Assembly (NCBI RefSeq): GCF_000002985.6
Contig: NC_003280.10
Span: forward strand, 4,522,501-4,586,500
From: Caenorhabditis elegans
Lineage: Eukaryota; Nematoda; Chromadorea; Rhabditida; Rhabditidae
Direction of reading: 5' to 3'
Length of the DNA: 64,000 nucleotides
Shown: positions 1 through 12,249 of the stretch, in pieces
Position numbering within the stretch: the first letter of the stretch is position 1
Layout of the letters: each line of letters starts with the position of its first letter
The notes under the pieces: model-generated
Databases searched by the model: none
Seen by the model: only the letters and a program-made list of their open reading frames with translations
Told to the model about the DNA's origin: nothing
Translations under genes and position numbers: made by a program

Positions 1-111
1 TTCTTATAAAGTCAGAATAATCGAAAATTTGCGAAAATTCAAGTACAAATAAGCTTGCATAAAATAGGTTATTACAATAATTTTGGGTTAGGTTTTTGTG
101 CGGGTAATATT

Positions 112-634
112 CTAGAATTGCCTCTTCTTCAGCTGGCGCTCCAGATTTTGAATCTCGTATTCTATCATAGCGACCTTGTGGCACCTTTCTTGCTTTTCTG
201 TAAATTAAAAATTAAATTTGGTTGAAAAATTTCCAGTTCCCTACCCAAGTCTTCGTTCTTCACTTTTTCCTTCCCAGTGTTGAGTGATAAGCTGGCACTG
301 ATGTTGCAACTGAGCGATACTTCGGGGAACTTTTTGAGGCATCTGAAATTTAGAATATTGGAAAATAAAACAAAAAATTTTAATTACTTTGACACAAAGT
401 TCACTCGACCGATTGCAGCACTGCAGACTCGATTTTTGATATCCGCGTTAGCCCAAAAACGAGAAATCGATGATCCCAAAAATGATGACGGCTGGGCAAT
501 GCACCTCGACCAGATATTCAACAGTTTTCCCTGAAAAATTAATATTTTAATTTAAAATTCAACTAAGAACGCACCTTTTGCACATTTCCAGAAGATTTTT
601 CCAGCGGTAGGCTAGATGGATTCGAGCTGTCCAT
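112..634 (-). CDS. Small coiled-coil-tailed protein, unknown function
   Basis: Four exons on the minus strand (634-575, 530-388, 342-245, 197-112) join in frame with GT..AG introns into a 128-aa protein. It starts MDSSNPSSLPLEKSS and ends QNLERQLKKRQF. A T-rich run ending in gcag just upstream of the ATG (about 692) looks like a trans-splice acceptor. The first half is Ser/Trp-containing and has no recognised domain. Residues about 95-128 are charged with heptad-like Leu/Ile spacing, consistent with a short coiled coil. There is no signal peptide or membrane segment. It is head-to-head with the gene at 1144, so the two may share a promoter. I do not recognise the family. The model rests on splice signals and phase only. 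Confidence 0.65.
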
Positions 635-1143
635 CGTTTTGAACCATTTCAAGTTGAACTTTGAAGCTGATGTTGCGAAGGAACAGAAAAATCTGCAAAA
701 AAATAAATAATTTTAATTGTTTAAAAAAAACAATAAAACTTGTCGTAAAATCAAATGCGGTGTCCGCAATTCTCACTGCATACCGTAGTCACAATCAAAA
801 TCAGAAAAAGAATGAAACGGTAATCAAATAAATTAAGCAAATATTTAGAAACACATTTAAAACTTTAAAAAAAATTGGTTCTAAAAATAATAAAACTTAT
901 TTTAAAATTAAATTTAAAATGTTCTTTTGCTTGAAAACCGCTAATTTCGACAAAAATAATTCAAGGCGCATCACTTTATCTTACTGCGCAGGTATCGACG
1001 CGAAGGATCTACAGTACCCTAGCCTCTAAAGATCTTTTAATTTCAATTTTTTTTGCTTTTTCTCCTGATTTTTCTCCTGATTTTTAACCGATTTTTTGTT
1101 AAATAAATTGAACATTTTCAGTTAATTTTCGTATATTGGTTAT
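635..1143. promoter_or_regulatory. Divergent intergenic region of two small genes
   Basis: The 509 bp between two divergent start codons must hold both 5' regions. It is AT-rich. It contains one copy of a dispersed motif with GGCGCA followed by GGTATCGACGCGAA (about 965-1002) that recurs near 43.7 and 43.9 kb, so part of it is repeat-derived. I see no clear TATA box. Confidence 0.35.
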
Positions 1144-1953
1144 ATGTCGAGTCAGCAGCAAGAATCGGAGGCGTCCGGCTACAACACGTCGGCTTCCAGT
1201 GAGGTATTTTATCATATTTCTAAAAATGAATATAAATTAATTATTATTGCAGTTTGGAAGTCTCGAAGACTCGCACCAATTTGTGAGCCCAGTCACCAGA
1301 CACGCGTCGAAAAGAAGAGCCGTTGAAAATGTAGTTTTTTTCTGAAAAAACCGTGAATTTAATTTTTTGTTAATTTTAGGTGGATCACTTGGACGAGTTG
1401 ATGAAATCATCGATGGTTTTGTCGCCAGAAAAGCGACTCCGTTTGAATACATCAAACGACTCGAATCTTGTGAGAAACACGGCTAGATCGCCTGATTCTT
1501 CTATGAATGGAAGGCCTCAAACAAGACGATCGACCTCCAGTGACATTGAAATTTCTCCACGTGTTCGCGCAATGCGCTCGACTTCCGGAAGCTCAATGGA
1601 TCTTGTCAGAACCGTCTCCTCGTTCTGCACCGATTCCATTTCCCCGAAATTCTTCACAAATCACGGATCGACGACAAGAAAACGCACAGAGAATGGATCA
1701 ATTTATTCAAGACACCGTCTCGGAGCCACATTTTCTCCATTGGTTGCCGGCGCGAAAAGAAAGATGGCAACGCCATCGCAAAGTCTTAAAAGACAAGAGA
1801 AACGTATGTTTTATCTATTTGGCTAATTGTTTTATCGTTTTTAAAAAAGTAATTTCAGAATCGCCATTGGAATCGAGACACGGCGGACTTCGCAGCCGAG
1901 GCACTCCACAGAGGAAACTTTTGCTCTGCGATCGTCTGAAGGTGCTGAACTAA
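1144..1953 (+). CDS. Serine-rich basic protein with many CDK-type SP/TP sites
   Basis: Four exons (1144-1203, 1253-1330, 1380-1803, 1859-1953) give a 218-aa protein. Intron phases are consistent: 0, 0 and 1. The sequence is Ser/Arg-rich and predicted disordered. It has many proline-directed sites, several with a downstream basic residue (SPVTR, SPEKR, SPRVR, SPKFF, TPQRK), an RxL-like KRLRL around residue 65-70 and a hydrophobic C-terminus RKLLLCDRLKVLN. That pattern fits a nuclear, cell-cycle-kinase-regulated protein, but this is inference and no domain is recognised. The penultimate exon is open in two frames; the frame chosen is the one that joins exon 4 in phase. It converges on the chemoreceptor gene that ends at 2134. 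Confidence 0.72.
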
Positions 1954-2133
1954 AGCGCTCACAATTTCCCACATCTCACATTCCTGAAACATGCCCGCTA
2001 ACTCATTTCTTTTGTAATGCTCGATGTCTGTTCTTTTTTATCCATCTCATAGTTAATTTTTAAGTTTAAGTTATGAACCCGTTTTGTTTAATATTTTCAG
2101 AAAAACATGGAGCCCTAAAAAACAAGAAAAACA

Positions 2134-5100
2134 TCAGTATTTCTTCGTCGGAGTCGATGGAGCCAAAGAATCCCACGCATTTTTGAGCTGGGACATCCTT
2201 CCATCCATCGTCTCAGTTCTGTTCGTATTCGTCATCTGGACGATTTGTATCTTTCGATGATCAGAAATCCACTTGGTACAGTAGATCACGCTGAGTGGTA
2301 GACATAATCCGCCATAGGGAATTGTCTGAAAACGGTGGACATGTGAGATGCAGTTGAAGTTTCAGACTTACGTAGATGCACAGGATAATATTATGAAAAT
2401 ACTCGTGCGGAATATCTCGTCTATAGTAGATAACAATAAGACTAGAAGCCACATAAGCTGTCATTGCAACAAATTGGAAAACTGATATGAGAGAGACAGC
2501 GAACGAGGAATTCTTGACTTCTTGGAAATTGAATCGAATTTTCAAATTGAAACTTTTCTTGCTGGATTTAAAAATTGAGAAAATGATAGTGAGGTTGGCA
2601 AGAAGGCATAGAAGAGAAAGGGCAAAATACATGCCAAGGGTGTATCTGAAATTGGGATTTTATTACTATTTCCAGATATTATAGAAATCGACGTGTGTTG
2701 AAAATGTATTGAAAATATTGAAAATGCTCCGCCTCCTAACCATGGGTCTCGTCACGTGGTGGCGAAGTGTCCCATTTTGGTTTGATCTTCGAAAAATGCG
2801 GGAGAAGAGACGCAGACTTTTTAACTGATTTCGCATGGTTAAAAGTGTGCTGACGTCACATTTTTCTGTGAGAAAAATTCCCGCATTTTTTTTTTAGATC
2901 AAGCCGCAATGAGACCGCCTGTCACCACGTGTCTCGTTAGGTACTTGGCGGCAAAACCAAAAGATCAATTTATAACGTTTTCAATTAGTTTCGCCGATTT
3001 CCAAAATTGTTTAGTCTTTTCGATTTCTGTATGTGAAAATAATAATTTTTTTAAAAATACATGTGAAATAAATTTAATTTCATTAATTTCAGCATCAAAA
3101 CCATGATTAATCAATAAATTTTTTGCATGCCTTCATAGAGGTGCACGGAATTATTCAGATGGGTCTCGGCGCGCTAAAAGTATGTGGTAGACCGTTTTTG
3201 ATTTTTTGCGGCATTTTTCAATCATTTTGCTTTTTTTTTGAGCTGGCAAATAGGAAACACATTTTCAAACTAATTTAAAAATTTTTTCAACAAAAATAGA
3301 AAGAAAATCACAAAATTTGGACAAAAATTCAATACCACAAACTTTTGCGCGCCGAGGCCCATCTTTATAAATCCGTCCGCCTTTAAGTAGAGACCTCAAA
3401 TTCAGGCGAAATTGCGATAACAAAAATTGCGTGAAAATTGACAAAACCGTTTGAATTTACGGTTTTGCCGCCAAATGCCTAACGAGACCCGCGTTTCCTC
3501 ATCGGGTTCAAAAACGGATTTTTTGCGACTCTATAATATATTTTAAAAATGACTAACAGCACTCTATCCAATGGAATATCCTTTTGCATAAAACACGAAG
3601 CCAGCTTATAACCAGTTGGTCCTTCCGAATAACTGTATATCGTTGTGGAAATACCAGCTGTCAGAGCAAACGCGTTCAGGAACAATCCTTGACGTTTGAA
3701 TGGCTTCAACTTTGGAACGAGAGGTATTATTCTGTCAATAATTCTAAATGAAAAATTAAAGTTTCGGGAACTTGGGGTTGAAAGTGTACCTTTCAATAGT
3801 AAGAGCAGTTTGAATGAAGCTCATGAGCATTTTGGCAGCTCCGACAGTCCACGTGATTGCATAGCATTCATATCCAGTGAACATAATCATAACAGGATCA
3901 TCGTAGAAGACCACGGAACGGTAAAGGGAGATTGCCTGAAAATATTTATGGTCTCGCCACGGTCTCATTTTAACAGTTGCTAAGGTTCATTAGGTGAGAA
4001 TATTTATTTTGTTTGTTTCTGCGAAAGTGCACTGATTAATTTCGTAAGATCATTGCTCACTGCTTCAGACTCTTCCCAGACACGGAAAAATGTTTCAATT
4101 AGTCACTTTAATTTATTTACTCGCTAACAGACATCACCAATTACACGACCCACCACTTGTGATTAACGGTCATTGTCTAGAAAAATAATAGCTTTTCAAG
4201 ATTAGAACTGGTTTTTTTGTTGGATTCCAGAATCTTGACACTAACCTGTAGAAAACCATAGCTAATGGCGTGAAAGTCCGCGTATACTATACTCATGAAA
4301 AGGAGTTGATGAGTCGATATATGGAAAACTGAACGACGGTATAGGACCTTGAATGCCTGGAATAAATAGTTTTAGGAAAAATTAAACATTTAAATGAATG
4401 GATTATTATTTTAGTGTTATTCTAGTATTTAGTACAGGAGTGAGCTTGGCAAATTCGGCAAATTTGCCGTGGTCGTCATACTCGGTAAATTTAAAATATT
4501 TTTTGGAGCTCAAAAAGTGCCAAAGTTAAAGGAAAAAACAAAGTTCACTGGTTTTCGATTGATCGTTTGTGTGCGGCAAATTTCAAAATTTACCGAGCTC
4601 AGCAAATGTGCCGCTCACCTTGATTTAGTACCTCACCATTTTTCACTATAGGCTACAATAAGTACGATCTCTGCAGTATTCAGTAAGTAATGTTTAGAAC
4701 AAGTTTGAATACTTCAGGTTTAAGAAAAACTCAGTTTTTTTTTTTGGCATTTTACGGCACTTTTTTAAATTCTTAGAATCTTTGATGTTTTGTTTTTGTT
4801 TTGTATTTTCTAAATCAAATAAATAGTTCAATTCCAAAGTTTGATAAGGAGTGTCTTGGCTTAAATTTTCAAGCAAAGATCAATTTAATTTTTAACGAGC
4901 AGAATGTCAAATAGTCAAAGATCCCAGAGAGGCAAGAATGTTTCAAAATAATTGTATACGTGGACGGCCATAGACCACATCTTTGACGGGTTTATGGTGG
5001 GGTGACGATGTGTCGACTAAACGAATACCCCCACTATATGGCTAATAATTCAAATATGTTGATTTTACGGGGTTCACCATTTGCCGTTTGTCTTTCTTGT

Positions 5101-5400
5101 GAGCATCTACGCGATTAAAATTATCTAATTTTTCAAATATAGTTTTTTGGAAATTCTTAAACGGTTTCTCAAACTTCTAACGATGTGATGTCAAAATCGC
5201 AATTGCCAGACTAAAATTGCACGCATCAGTGATATAAGTTTCGACATACATTTGCATTCAACTATATTTTAATCTAAAATCTTTCTCACCTTGCCGGAAA
5301 AGTACAGCGTCAGAATGCAAATTGATATCTGAAACAGTGCATTGCCACGGTATAGCAATGAAGTTCTGGCTGCCAATAGAGTTTCGGTAGAGTTATTCAT
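2134..5400 (-). CDS. Sra-family serpentine chemoreceptor (copy A)
   Basis: Six exons (5400-5290, 4356-4246, 3935-3790, 3743-3558, 2645-2372, 2325-2134) join in frame into 339 aa. Seven hydrophobic segments are visible. Sra-type marks include SVFHISTHQLL at the end of TM1/start of TM2, SLYR before a tyrosine-rich loop, IMFTGYEC at TM3, an ALTIER end to TM3, a single Cys in loop 2 (LASCF) and a final region with conserved Trp. Exons 2 and 3 are 111 and 146 nt, identical in length to the same exons of copies B, D and E. The N-terminal CASE-type Cys and the Cys before IMF seen in copies D and E are absent. Introns 1 and 4 are long (about 0.9 kb) and hold repeats. It is presumably a G-protein-coupled receptor of sensory cilia. 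Confidence 0.82.
2926..3498. repeat. Imperfect inverted repeat in intron 4 of copy A
   Basis: The sequence around 2926-2958, containing ctcgttagg then ttggcggcaaaacc, returns inverted at about 3454-3498. The arms are about 30-35 bp and enclose a second, smaller inverted repeat, so two foldback units seem to be nested in the intron. Confidence 0.6.
3137..3385. mobile_element. MITE-like foldback element, about 250 bp
   Basis: The left arm (about 3137-3188) contains gatgggtctcggcgcgc. The right arm (3333-3385) contains its near-complement gcgcgccgaggcccatc. Arms of about 50 bp flank a short AT-rich spacer. There is no coding capacity. The size and long terminal inverted repeats fit a nonautonomous DNA element. 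Confidence 0.55.
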
Positions 5401-7391
5401 TAAAGGTAGAACAAGTGGTAACGAAAGTCAAAATAAATAAATTAGTGATTTCGTTTCTTCTGATCAGTCAAGAACGTTATTCATCCGTAACTCGAGTCTA
5501 GCAAAATAACGATATATATATATGTAATCTAAGTTGAGTCAATAGAGGAGGTCTTCTGGGAGATGAGATTGACGCAAAATCATACGATCTGATACTTGGA
5601 TTTATGAAGTTTTGATTTTATGGAAATTGAACTGAAACTATATGATTAATCATAAAAATTAAAAAGTCAAAAGCGATTCTGCAAAAATAGAGCACTAAGA
5701 AATGAGTGAAAGGAAATATAAAAAGGATTACTGTATTATTGTAGGGGTACTGGAATTGTGTAGAAGTTCTGTAATAGTACTTTAGGGCTAATATAGGAGT
5801 ACTGTATGATCACCGTAGCGGTACTGTAGAAGCAGTGTTTTTCATTGTTTTTTTTTTGAAAAACATGAGTTTGTTTTTCTTTGAAGGGATTTTGTTATGG
5901 TTATTGGAGTAACATAGCCGGGATACTGTAGTCGTACTGTAGTTATACTGTAAGAGTACTGTAGTATTACTATTGTTTTCAAAAAAGTGAGTTTTTTCTG
6001 TTTTGAATGCATAAGATACTGTGGTAGTAGTGTAGGGATACTGTAAGATTACTGTGGTTTTGGAAAAGCAAAGAAAGTTCCAATCGTTTGAAAAGTTCAA
6101 CCAAATGACAAATTATTTTCCAGAAAAATACTTCTAGACTTTTTATACTTTTTTCCAGCCAATTATCTGGCATAAGAAAAATTTTCAGAGAAAGGAGACA
6201 GACATAATTCCTGAAATCATACGCATTTCAGGTTGGAATTGAGTCTCCGCTCAATAGAATCAAACCGCTATTATGATGAACTGCACTTGGGCCCGAGAGA
6301 CAAAATCGGGCATTTTTCTAATTTTTTTTGTAGTTTTAGACACAAACTTCAACTTAAAATACTTAGCAGACACGGAAATCAGAAAGCTTTCTGAAAAAAA
6401 TGCAGAAGAAGGAAAGCATATAGATCCATAGAAAATGACAAATCAAATGTTTATACGCTTGAGAGAATAAGTAGTGTCTAGTTTCAAAATTAGAATTGGT
6501 TCACTTGAAAAAATATGTCAAATTTTTTTTCTTGGTATTTAATGATATTACAAATTTTGCAAACTAAACCGTAAACAGACAAAATTTTCCCAAGATGTTT
6601 AGGTAGTTCTCAAAAATTACAAAAAGTGAGCTTTTCGTGCACATTTTTCTTAGAGCTTTTTAGCTTGCAGTTTTTCAAGAAATTGAATTTTTCTAATACT
6701 ATTTTCAACACAAATAAATTCCTAGGAAATGAGATATAAAAATACAATTTAATTCCTAATAGTAAGAACTATTTGAAAAAAAAAATTGGCTTGAAAAAAG
6801 CACAAGCAATTGCAATAGAGCAAGCAAAATTAACAATTCCATTTAAAAATCAGAAAAGATTTCAGATCTTTGGTATAGACAGGAATTTGGGGACCCTTAT
6901 CCATTAAAGCATTTCAAGAATTTTTAAGAAATATAATGCTGAAAATTAGTGAAAGTGGGCACGGTACGAAAAAAAGAAAGTCAGAAAAGTACAGGTGTTT
7001 GGGAAATTAATAAAACTTTTAAAAAAAGTTAAAAATTAGCGATATTCCATTTTAGGTCCTCCCAATTATTGGCTTTTGGTTTTTTAAATCAAGTTATTAC
7101 GTTTTTTTTTCGAAAATGCTTCTTTATTGCAGACTGAAAAAAAAAACGGAAAAACTTAAACTACATGGTTTTTCAGACAAAAAAACAAAAAAAGTTCCAG
7201 ACCAGACCAGGACTTTTTTCACCTGTTTTTTACTATTTCTAATTCAAAAATGCTTCTGACTAATGCTATTGTTATGCAATAATTCTAGAGTATTTTCTCC
7301 AATTCTACCGAATTCCAACCGAATTGCTACTTGGAGAAAAGCAATAAATATTTATTGAGTATGAAAAAAAAACATATTTCCAGCAAATGAA
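5401..7391. other. Intergenic region between receptor copies A and B
   Basis: About 2 kb of AT-rich sequence with no exon that can be joined in frame on either strand. Apart from the TACTGTAG cluster at 5725-6060, I see only homopolymer runs. The 5' regulatory sequence of copy A must lie at its left edge. Confidence 0.5.
5725..6060. repeat. TACTGTAG dispersed repeat cluster
   Basis: About a dozen degenerate copies of GTACTGTAG/GATTACTGTAG in this orientation, spaced irregularly by 8-25 bp. The same motif forms ordered units at 31.5-31.8 kb. The periodic stops and open frames on the other strand come from the repeat, not from a gene. Confidence 0.7.
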
Positions 7392-9464
7392 TTACTTCCA
7401 ACTATCCGAAAGTTTTGTAAAATATCCATCCTGAGTCAGTGATACTCTTGTCGCAGTGTTGATTCTTCGTTTTCTGCGATTCCCAATCCATTGAATGAAT
7501 ACTTTTATTTGAATAGGAACTAATAGAGTGGAGTATGGTGTTGTCTGAAAAATGTTCTGATTTTTTTGAATTTTAAAAGTATAGTAGTTCCAGTGAGGCC
7601 AAAATGACCAAATACCATAGTAAAACTTCTAAAATTTTAAAAATTTGTTTTGTCAAATATGTTCCAGTTTTTATACCACTCTAGGCACTTCAAAACTTTA
7701 CAGAAAATTCCCCACATCTGCTAGGCCTGCTAGTTAAAAAAAAACCACCAAACAACTCACATAGAACCACCTCAACAGGTTCGCATTCCCAAGTTCCGGA
7801 TTCGTCATTGACATATTTGCCAATACAAACATACTAATTGCATAAATTGAAGTTACAAACAATTGAAGCAATGAGTTCAATGAAACCGCCATTAGGGAAT
7901 GATGTTGTTCCACTTTCAGATATTGAGAGTTCAAATCATAGTTGATCTTCTTCCGGTCATTCCACGTGTACCACATCATCAGAAAGTCAAGGGCCGCACA
8001 ACAAGCAGATAGGATAGTGTATGACGTCAGATTTGTACTGAAAGTATACTTTGAATTGAATAGGACACTGATGAGCTACTTACGAGCACAGATTGATTGT
8101 TATATCTGTTTCTCTGAAGCAGCTAGTAGTTACAATTCCAGGATGTGGACCTTTTAGGTGTAAAAGACAGCCGAGTGCAAATGAGAGAATTACCTTTAAA
8201 ACGAAGCAATTTTTCACAGAAAAAAACCAGTGTTTGAAAAATCACTCAATTTTTGTAGCTATTTACAGCATTTTAACGGAACTAGGTTCAGTCAAACTTA
8301 CCGCTAAAATATTCAAGATTTCACCACGAACACCTGGATAGCAATGAAAATGTTTCCGGAACAAGATGACTATAATTCTGAAATCATATAAAAATACAGA
8401 CTCTGTAAAAAATTACATTCTCTGAAAAACCAACTAACCTATCAACATTCAGAGCGAGCTCAATGGCTATAAACAAAAACCGTACACATGAGTTCAAGAC
8501 GTGCTGGACAAAACATTCTTCACTTGTGAACATAATTGCTGTCATGTTGTCTGAATATGCAAACGATCGGTAGAGAGACCATGTCTGGAAATATTAGTAA
8601 TTAGTTTATTAATAACAATGGTAGGTATTTAATTTATGGCACCAAAACTCGAATTTCACTAGACAGGGAGATCTGATGTATAATCAAGGATCACCGGAGC
8701 CATTTTAATGGAATCTAAGTCCTGCCTGCCTACTCTTCAATTAGTTCAATGAGAGTTCTACTAGAAGTACACAAAGTAAGACATAGGTAAGTTTAAAATC
8801 AACACAACATTGAAGTTACCTCTATAATAGTGTAGGACGCATTATGCACATTTCCATATACCAAACTAGCAATAAGTAGATGCGTGATAGATTTACTGAA
8901 CAGTTGTTTCGACGTCAACTCACGGATTGCCTGGAATGAAACAGATTTTTACCGGATTGTTTTCGTTGAAAACTTCAAATACTTCACTTTGACAGTGTAT
9001 GTCATTGGTTTTATAAAAAAAATAGTTCAACTAGTAACATATAGGTTAAACCTTTTTTATATATTTGTAGTTGAACGTTTTTGACAAATTTGAAAATAAC
9101 TGAAGCACAAGCTATCAAAGTAAATAGTAGTCTAACATGACAAAATATCAAACTTAAGCTGGTCACAAGTTTTTAGATTTTTCAAGAATTACAGCGAAAT
9201 TTTTGGAATACATGAAAACTAGGTACATATTATAATGACCATCTTTTGCATAAAAGCAAGTACATCTCTTGAGAAGTTTTTTTTTTTTGGTATTTGCACT
9301 TCTAATAATCAAAAACTTACATGAATCGACAAAAACAATGCCAAAATCAAAACCAAATCGATATAAATCACATAAACTCGGAACGAAGTAGCTGTTCTCA
9401 AATCCCGAATGTATTCCATTGAAATTGGAATTACATTGAATGAGTTTTCCGCGTAGTCTTCCAT
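7392..9464 (-). CDS. Sra-family serpentine chemoreceptor (copy B)
   Basis: Seven exons (9464-9321, 8930-8820, 8584-8439, 8377-8302, 8193-8084, 8037-7761, 7544-7392) join in consistent phase into 338 aa. Sra-type marks are TWSLYRS, IMFTSEEC at TM3, TTSCFRETD in loop 2, NLLRWFY at TM7 and a tail with LSDSW. Exon 5 uses an unusual TTTTAAAG acceptor; the join is supported because it restores TM4 in phase. The intron after exon 4 lies at the same place as one in copy E and is missing in A, C and D. The N-terminus lacks the family Cys. It is predicted to be an intact receptor in sensory-neuron membranes. Confidence 0.82.
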
Positions 9465-11099
9465 TCGAGAAGCTCTGAAAATTAGATGGTCTAGGTGTTT
9501 CGTGAGAGGGAAAATGAGAAAAAACAGGGGAAGTGTAATTATAGACTAGATTTTCGTCCGGTGGTTTTGATTATTAATGGGAGCAAAAAAAACAAAAAAA
9601 TTGGGGATCATCTTTCAATGATCTACCCCAAGGGACAATAGTGAAATGAGAATATTCACGTAGAAAAATTCTCAATTGAGATAATGATTTTTTGGTTTTT
9701 GAAGAGTTTGGTTTGGTTCAAAAAAATTTAAAATTAATTGATAAATTAATCGCAAGACTGATTTAAAAAAGTTCGATCATGTTCTTTACCACTTGGCACC
9801 AAAGCTTTGATTGAAAATTTTGAAAATTTTTACACTGACAAAAAATACGACCACAATTCTCAAACTTTCGTATTTTCTGCTAAAATACGGAAAGTCGTAA
9901 GTTAATCTGCTTTTGAATTTTAACTTTCTGACTCGAATGTTTAAATTATAGGTATAGAATATGTTTTCAAAAACATACAGATTGTCAATTACTTTTCTCA
10001 CATTTTCTGAGTTTCAAATTTTCAAAGAACGATACTTATTAATCACGAAAGCAATGATATATTCATGAAAAAACATAATTCCTAGTAGATTTGAGATTCA
10101 GAGCGTCACAAGTTAAACCCATTGGTTTTTGGTTCTAGAAAAATAAAATGATGGGAAGTGACACGTAATGAAACATCTGAAGAATTTTAAACCCAAAATA
10201 AGAAGTTTAGAAATTGGGAAAAAATTTACATTATAACATTAACAAGCTTAAAATGTTGTGAAATTTAAGCAAGGTGGTTTGGATATTTCTTTTTCGACAA
10301 GTAAGCCAAACTTCCGCCTCAGAAATAATGAGCAGTAAAAAAAGTGCACTAAAATATATTGCAAAGCTTGATTTTTCCTGACGCTAAAGAAAATTAGAAA
10401 AATTATTTTTAAAAATTAACAAATGAAACCAGACTTTTTGGGGGTAAACATGATCTAACAAGCGCACTGCTGACCTCAAAAGCTTGGCTCTATAAGAATG
10501 AAAAATTTCTATTTTGTTTCGGTTTCAGTTGAACAATTAGTAGTTTTCAAGAATGCCGTTTTTAGTCAGAGCAATGTTCAGCTGGCTCATTTCTCAGAAA
10601 TAAGAACACAGAAACTTAAAGAAATGTGGCTTCTGCCTACGTGCCTGCCTATTTTCTTATTAGTATACATTTTTCAATTTTAGTACTTTGTTTAAAGTTA
10701 AATTAATCGTACTTTTATACCGTACCCGTGGAGGCAAGAAGCACGCGGATGTTGCAATAAAAGTAGACAGGCAGGCATTTCGGGTCAATAGAAATTTTAA
10801 GAAAAAAGTACGTTTACCCAACTTGTACCCAGTGCAATTTTCACATGAACTACTTCTAAAAAAACCCTAAAAACAAAAATTTTTGATACTTGAAAAAAAC
10901 TGAAAATACTTTATGAATTTTGTGAGAACTCGTGAAGCGTTAAACACGAAACAGAACTACAAGGGTGACTTTAGAGTTAATAATAGGTTGGAGTAGGATT
11001 TGAATAGAATAACAAAATTTTGGAAGGTGAATATACTCATATTTATAAAATTTACCAGGCAGGCAAGTTTTATGTCTGACTACCAAATCATTTAGAAAA

Positions 11100-11135
11100 G
11101 TTGCTAAATATGGAATTTCATGCTCTCTGAAATTG
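11100..11135 (-). pseudogene. Fragment resembling start of receptor exon 3
   Basis: On the minus strand a TTTCAG acceptor is followed by GAGCATGAAATTCCATA, close to the acceptor and first codons (EHIIPYLA) of exon 3 of copy C at 12803. Similarity fades after about 35 bp. A continuation of the same exon lies at 11.4-11.5 kb, so the fragments are out of order. Confidence 0.45.
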
Positions 11136-11389
11136 AGAACAGGTAGGCACGTTTTCCTGCCTGCCTAAAATAGAGTAAAAATTGTTTTCATAAACATTCA
11201 AATTAAACTAAGAATATCTACAAGCTACAACACTCGACTTGTTTCCTAAAACCCACGAAGCACGCAAGTGAAAATAACGGCGACTGGTGAGATAATTGAA
11301 TTTTGAAACAACATATTGTTTTCTCGAAAATTAATATTTCCTGAAAAACTTAACTGAACTTTTAAACCCTAAAAAATAATAGTTTTCAA

Positions 11390-11545
11390 ATCTCAAAGTC
11401 GTAGGTTCTTCTGGAACAATGGGATTATTGAGTGCCTGCCAGTCTGCCTACAAGTAAAAACTTACGTTCTTTGAGTCTCTTTTCATATATTATAAGAAAC
11501 AAAGAGCAAATTATTAAGGTTAGGCAAATTACAAGATCGAAAAAA
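11390..11545 (-). pseudogene. Receptor pseudogene fragment (exon 3, intron, exon 4 start)
   Basis: The minus strand matches copy C over most of exon 3 (ICSLFLIIYEKRLKE versus VCSLLLIIYVKKTQK), the following short intron with its embedded CCTGCC repeat, and the first bases of exon 4. No flanking exons can be joined, and the start of the exon is missing. It is therefore the remnant of a sixth family member or of a partial duplication of copy C. Confidence 0.7.
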
Positions 11546-12249
11546 CCAATAACAATCTGGCATAAAAGCAAAAGTTCAGATTGCAATAAACTAATTCTCT
11601 GACGGGGAAAAATGGGTGTTGGGTTGGTGTAAACCCAATATTAGGACAATAAACCAGTCGGACTGATGTTAGATCAAGGTTTGGTTTATTTTATTATGAC
11701 AAAAAGGTAAAGACATTTTAAGATGAAAGTTAAATTTCGGCGGAAACTTTAAAAGCATGTTAGTCGGGGAAAAGTATCAGAAAATCAATTTTAAAATGCT
11801 AGTTTTTATAACTTTAGTTGTTGTCCAATAAGTTTTTCATTCTGGGAACATTTTAAAAATTCGGAATTTTCTTTTAGAATATTCCAGAACTTTTTCAAAC
11901 ATTCTAGAGCATTTCCGAACTTTCCAGAAATTTTTGAGGCATTTCCACAGTTCGAATTATCTCAAATTCTAAAAAAAAGTGTTCTAAAACTTTCAGAAGC
12001 TTATGGAACTTTTTCAGCAAAAATTTGCTGTTGTTTGCTGATCAACTTGCAAAGCGTAAACTTTTGAAAATCTGGAAATTCCAAATAAATTTCTGTGAAA
12101 ACTAGACTATTGTTAACTCTTTTTAAATACTTTCCAGTAAAACCACGTGTCACAAGATTGACGAAATTAATTTTGCAGTTTTTTATAGAAGCAGACATCA
12201 TTGCGAACCAAATCACGGTGCGAAACATTTTTCAAAAAATCATCAAAAT

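Larger units (their letters stand above)
9465..12249. other. Intergenic region with decayed receptor fragments
   Basis: 2.8 kb without an intact gene. It holds GGCAGG-type repeat copies (10.6-10.8, 11.0-11.2 and 11.4 kb) and two fragments resembling exons 3/4 of receptor copy C (listed separately). The rest is AT-rich with no supported exon. Confidence 0.55.

Noticed and set aside
277-534. 85-codon plus-strand ORF at the left edge
   Set aside because: The minus strand gives a four-exon model with consistent phases here, and the plus frame has no partner exons.
1507-1826. Alternative frame in exon 3 of the 1144 gene (MDQFIQDTVSEPHFLHW)
   Set aside because: It looks protein-like, but only the other frame connects exons 1, 2 and 4 in phase.
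3479-3796. 105-codon ORF ending NPMRKRGSR
   Set aside because: It is exon 4 of receptor copy A read past its donor into the intron repeat.
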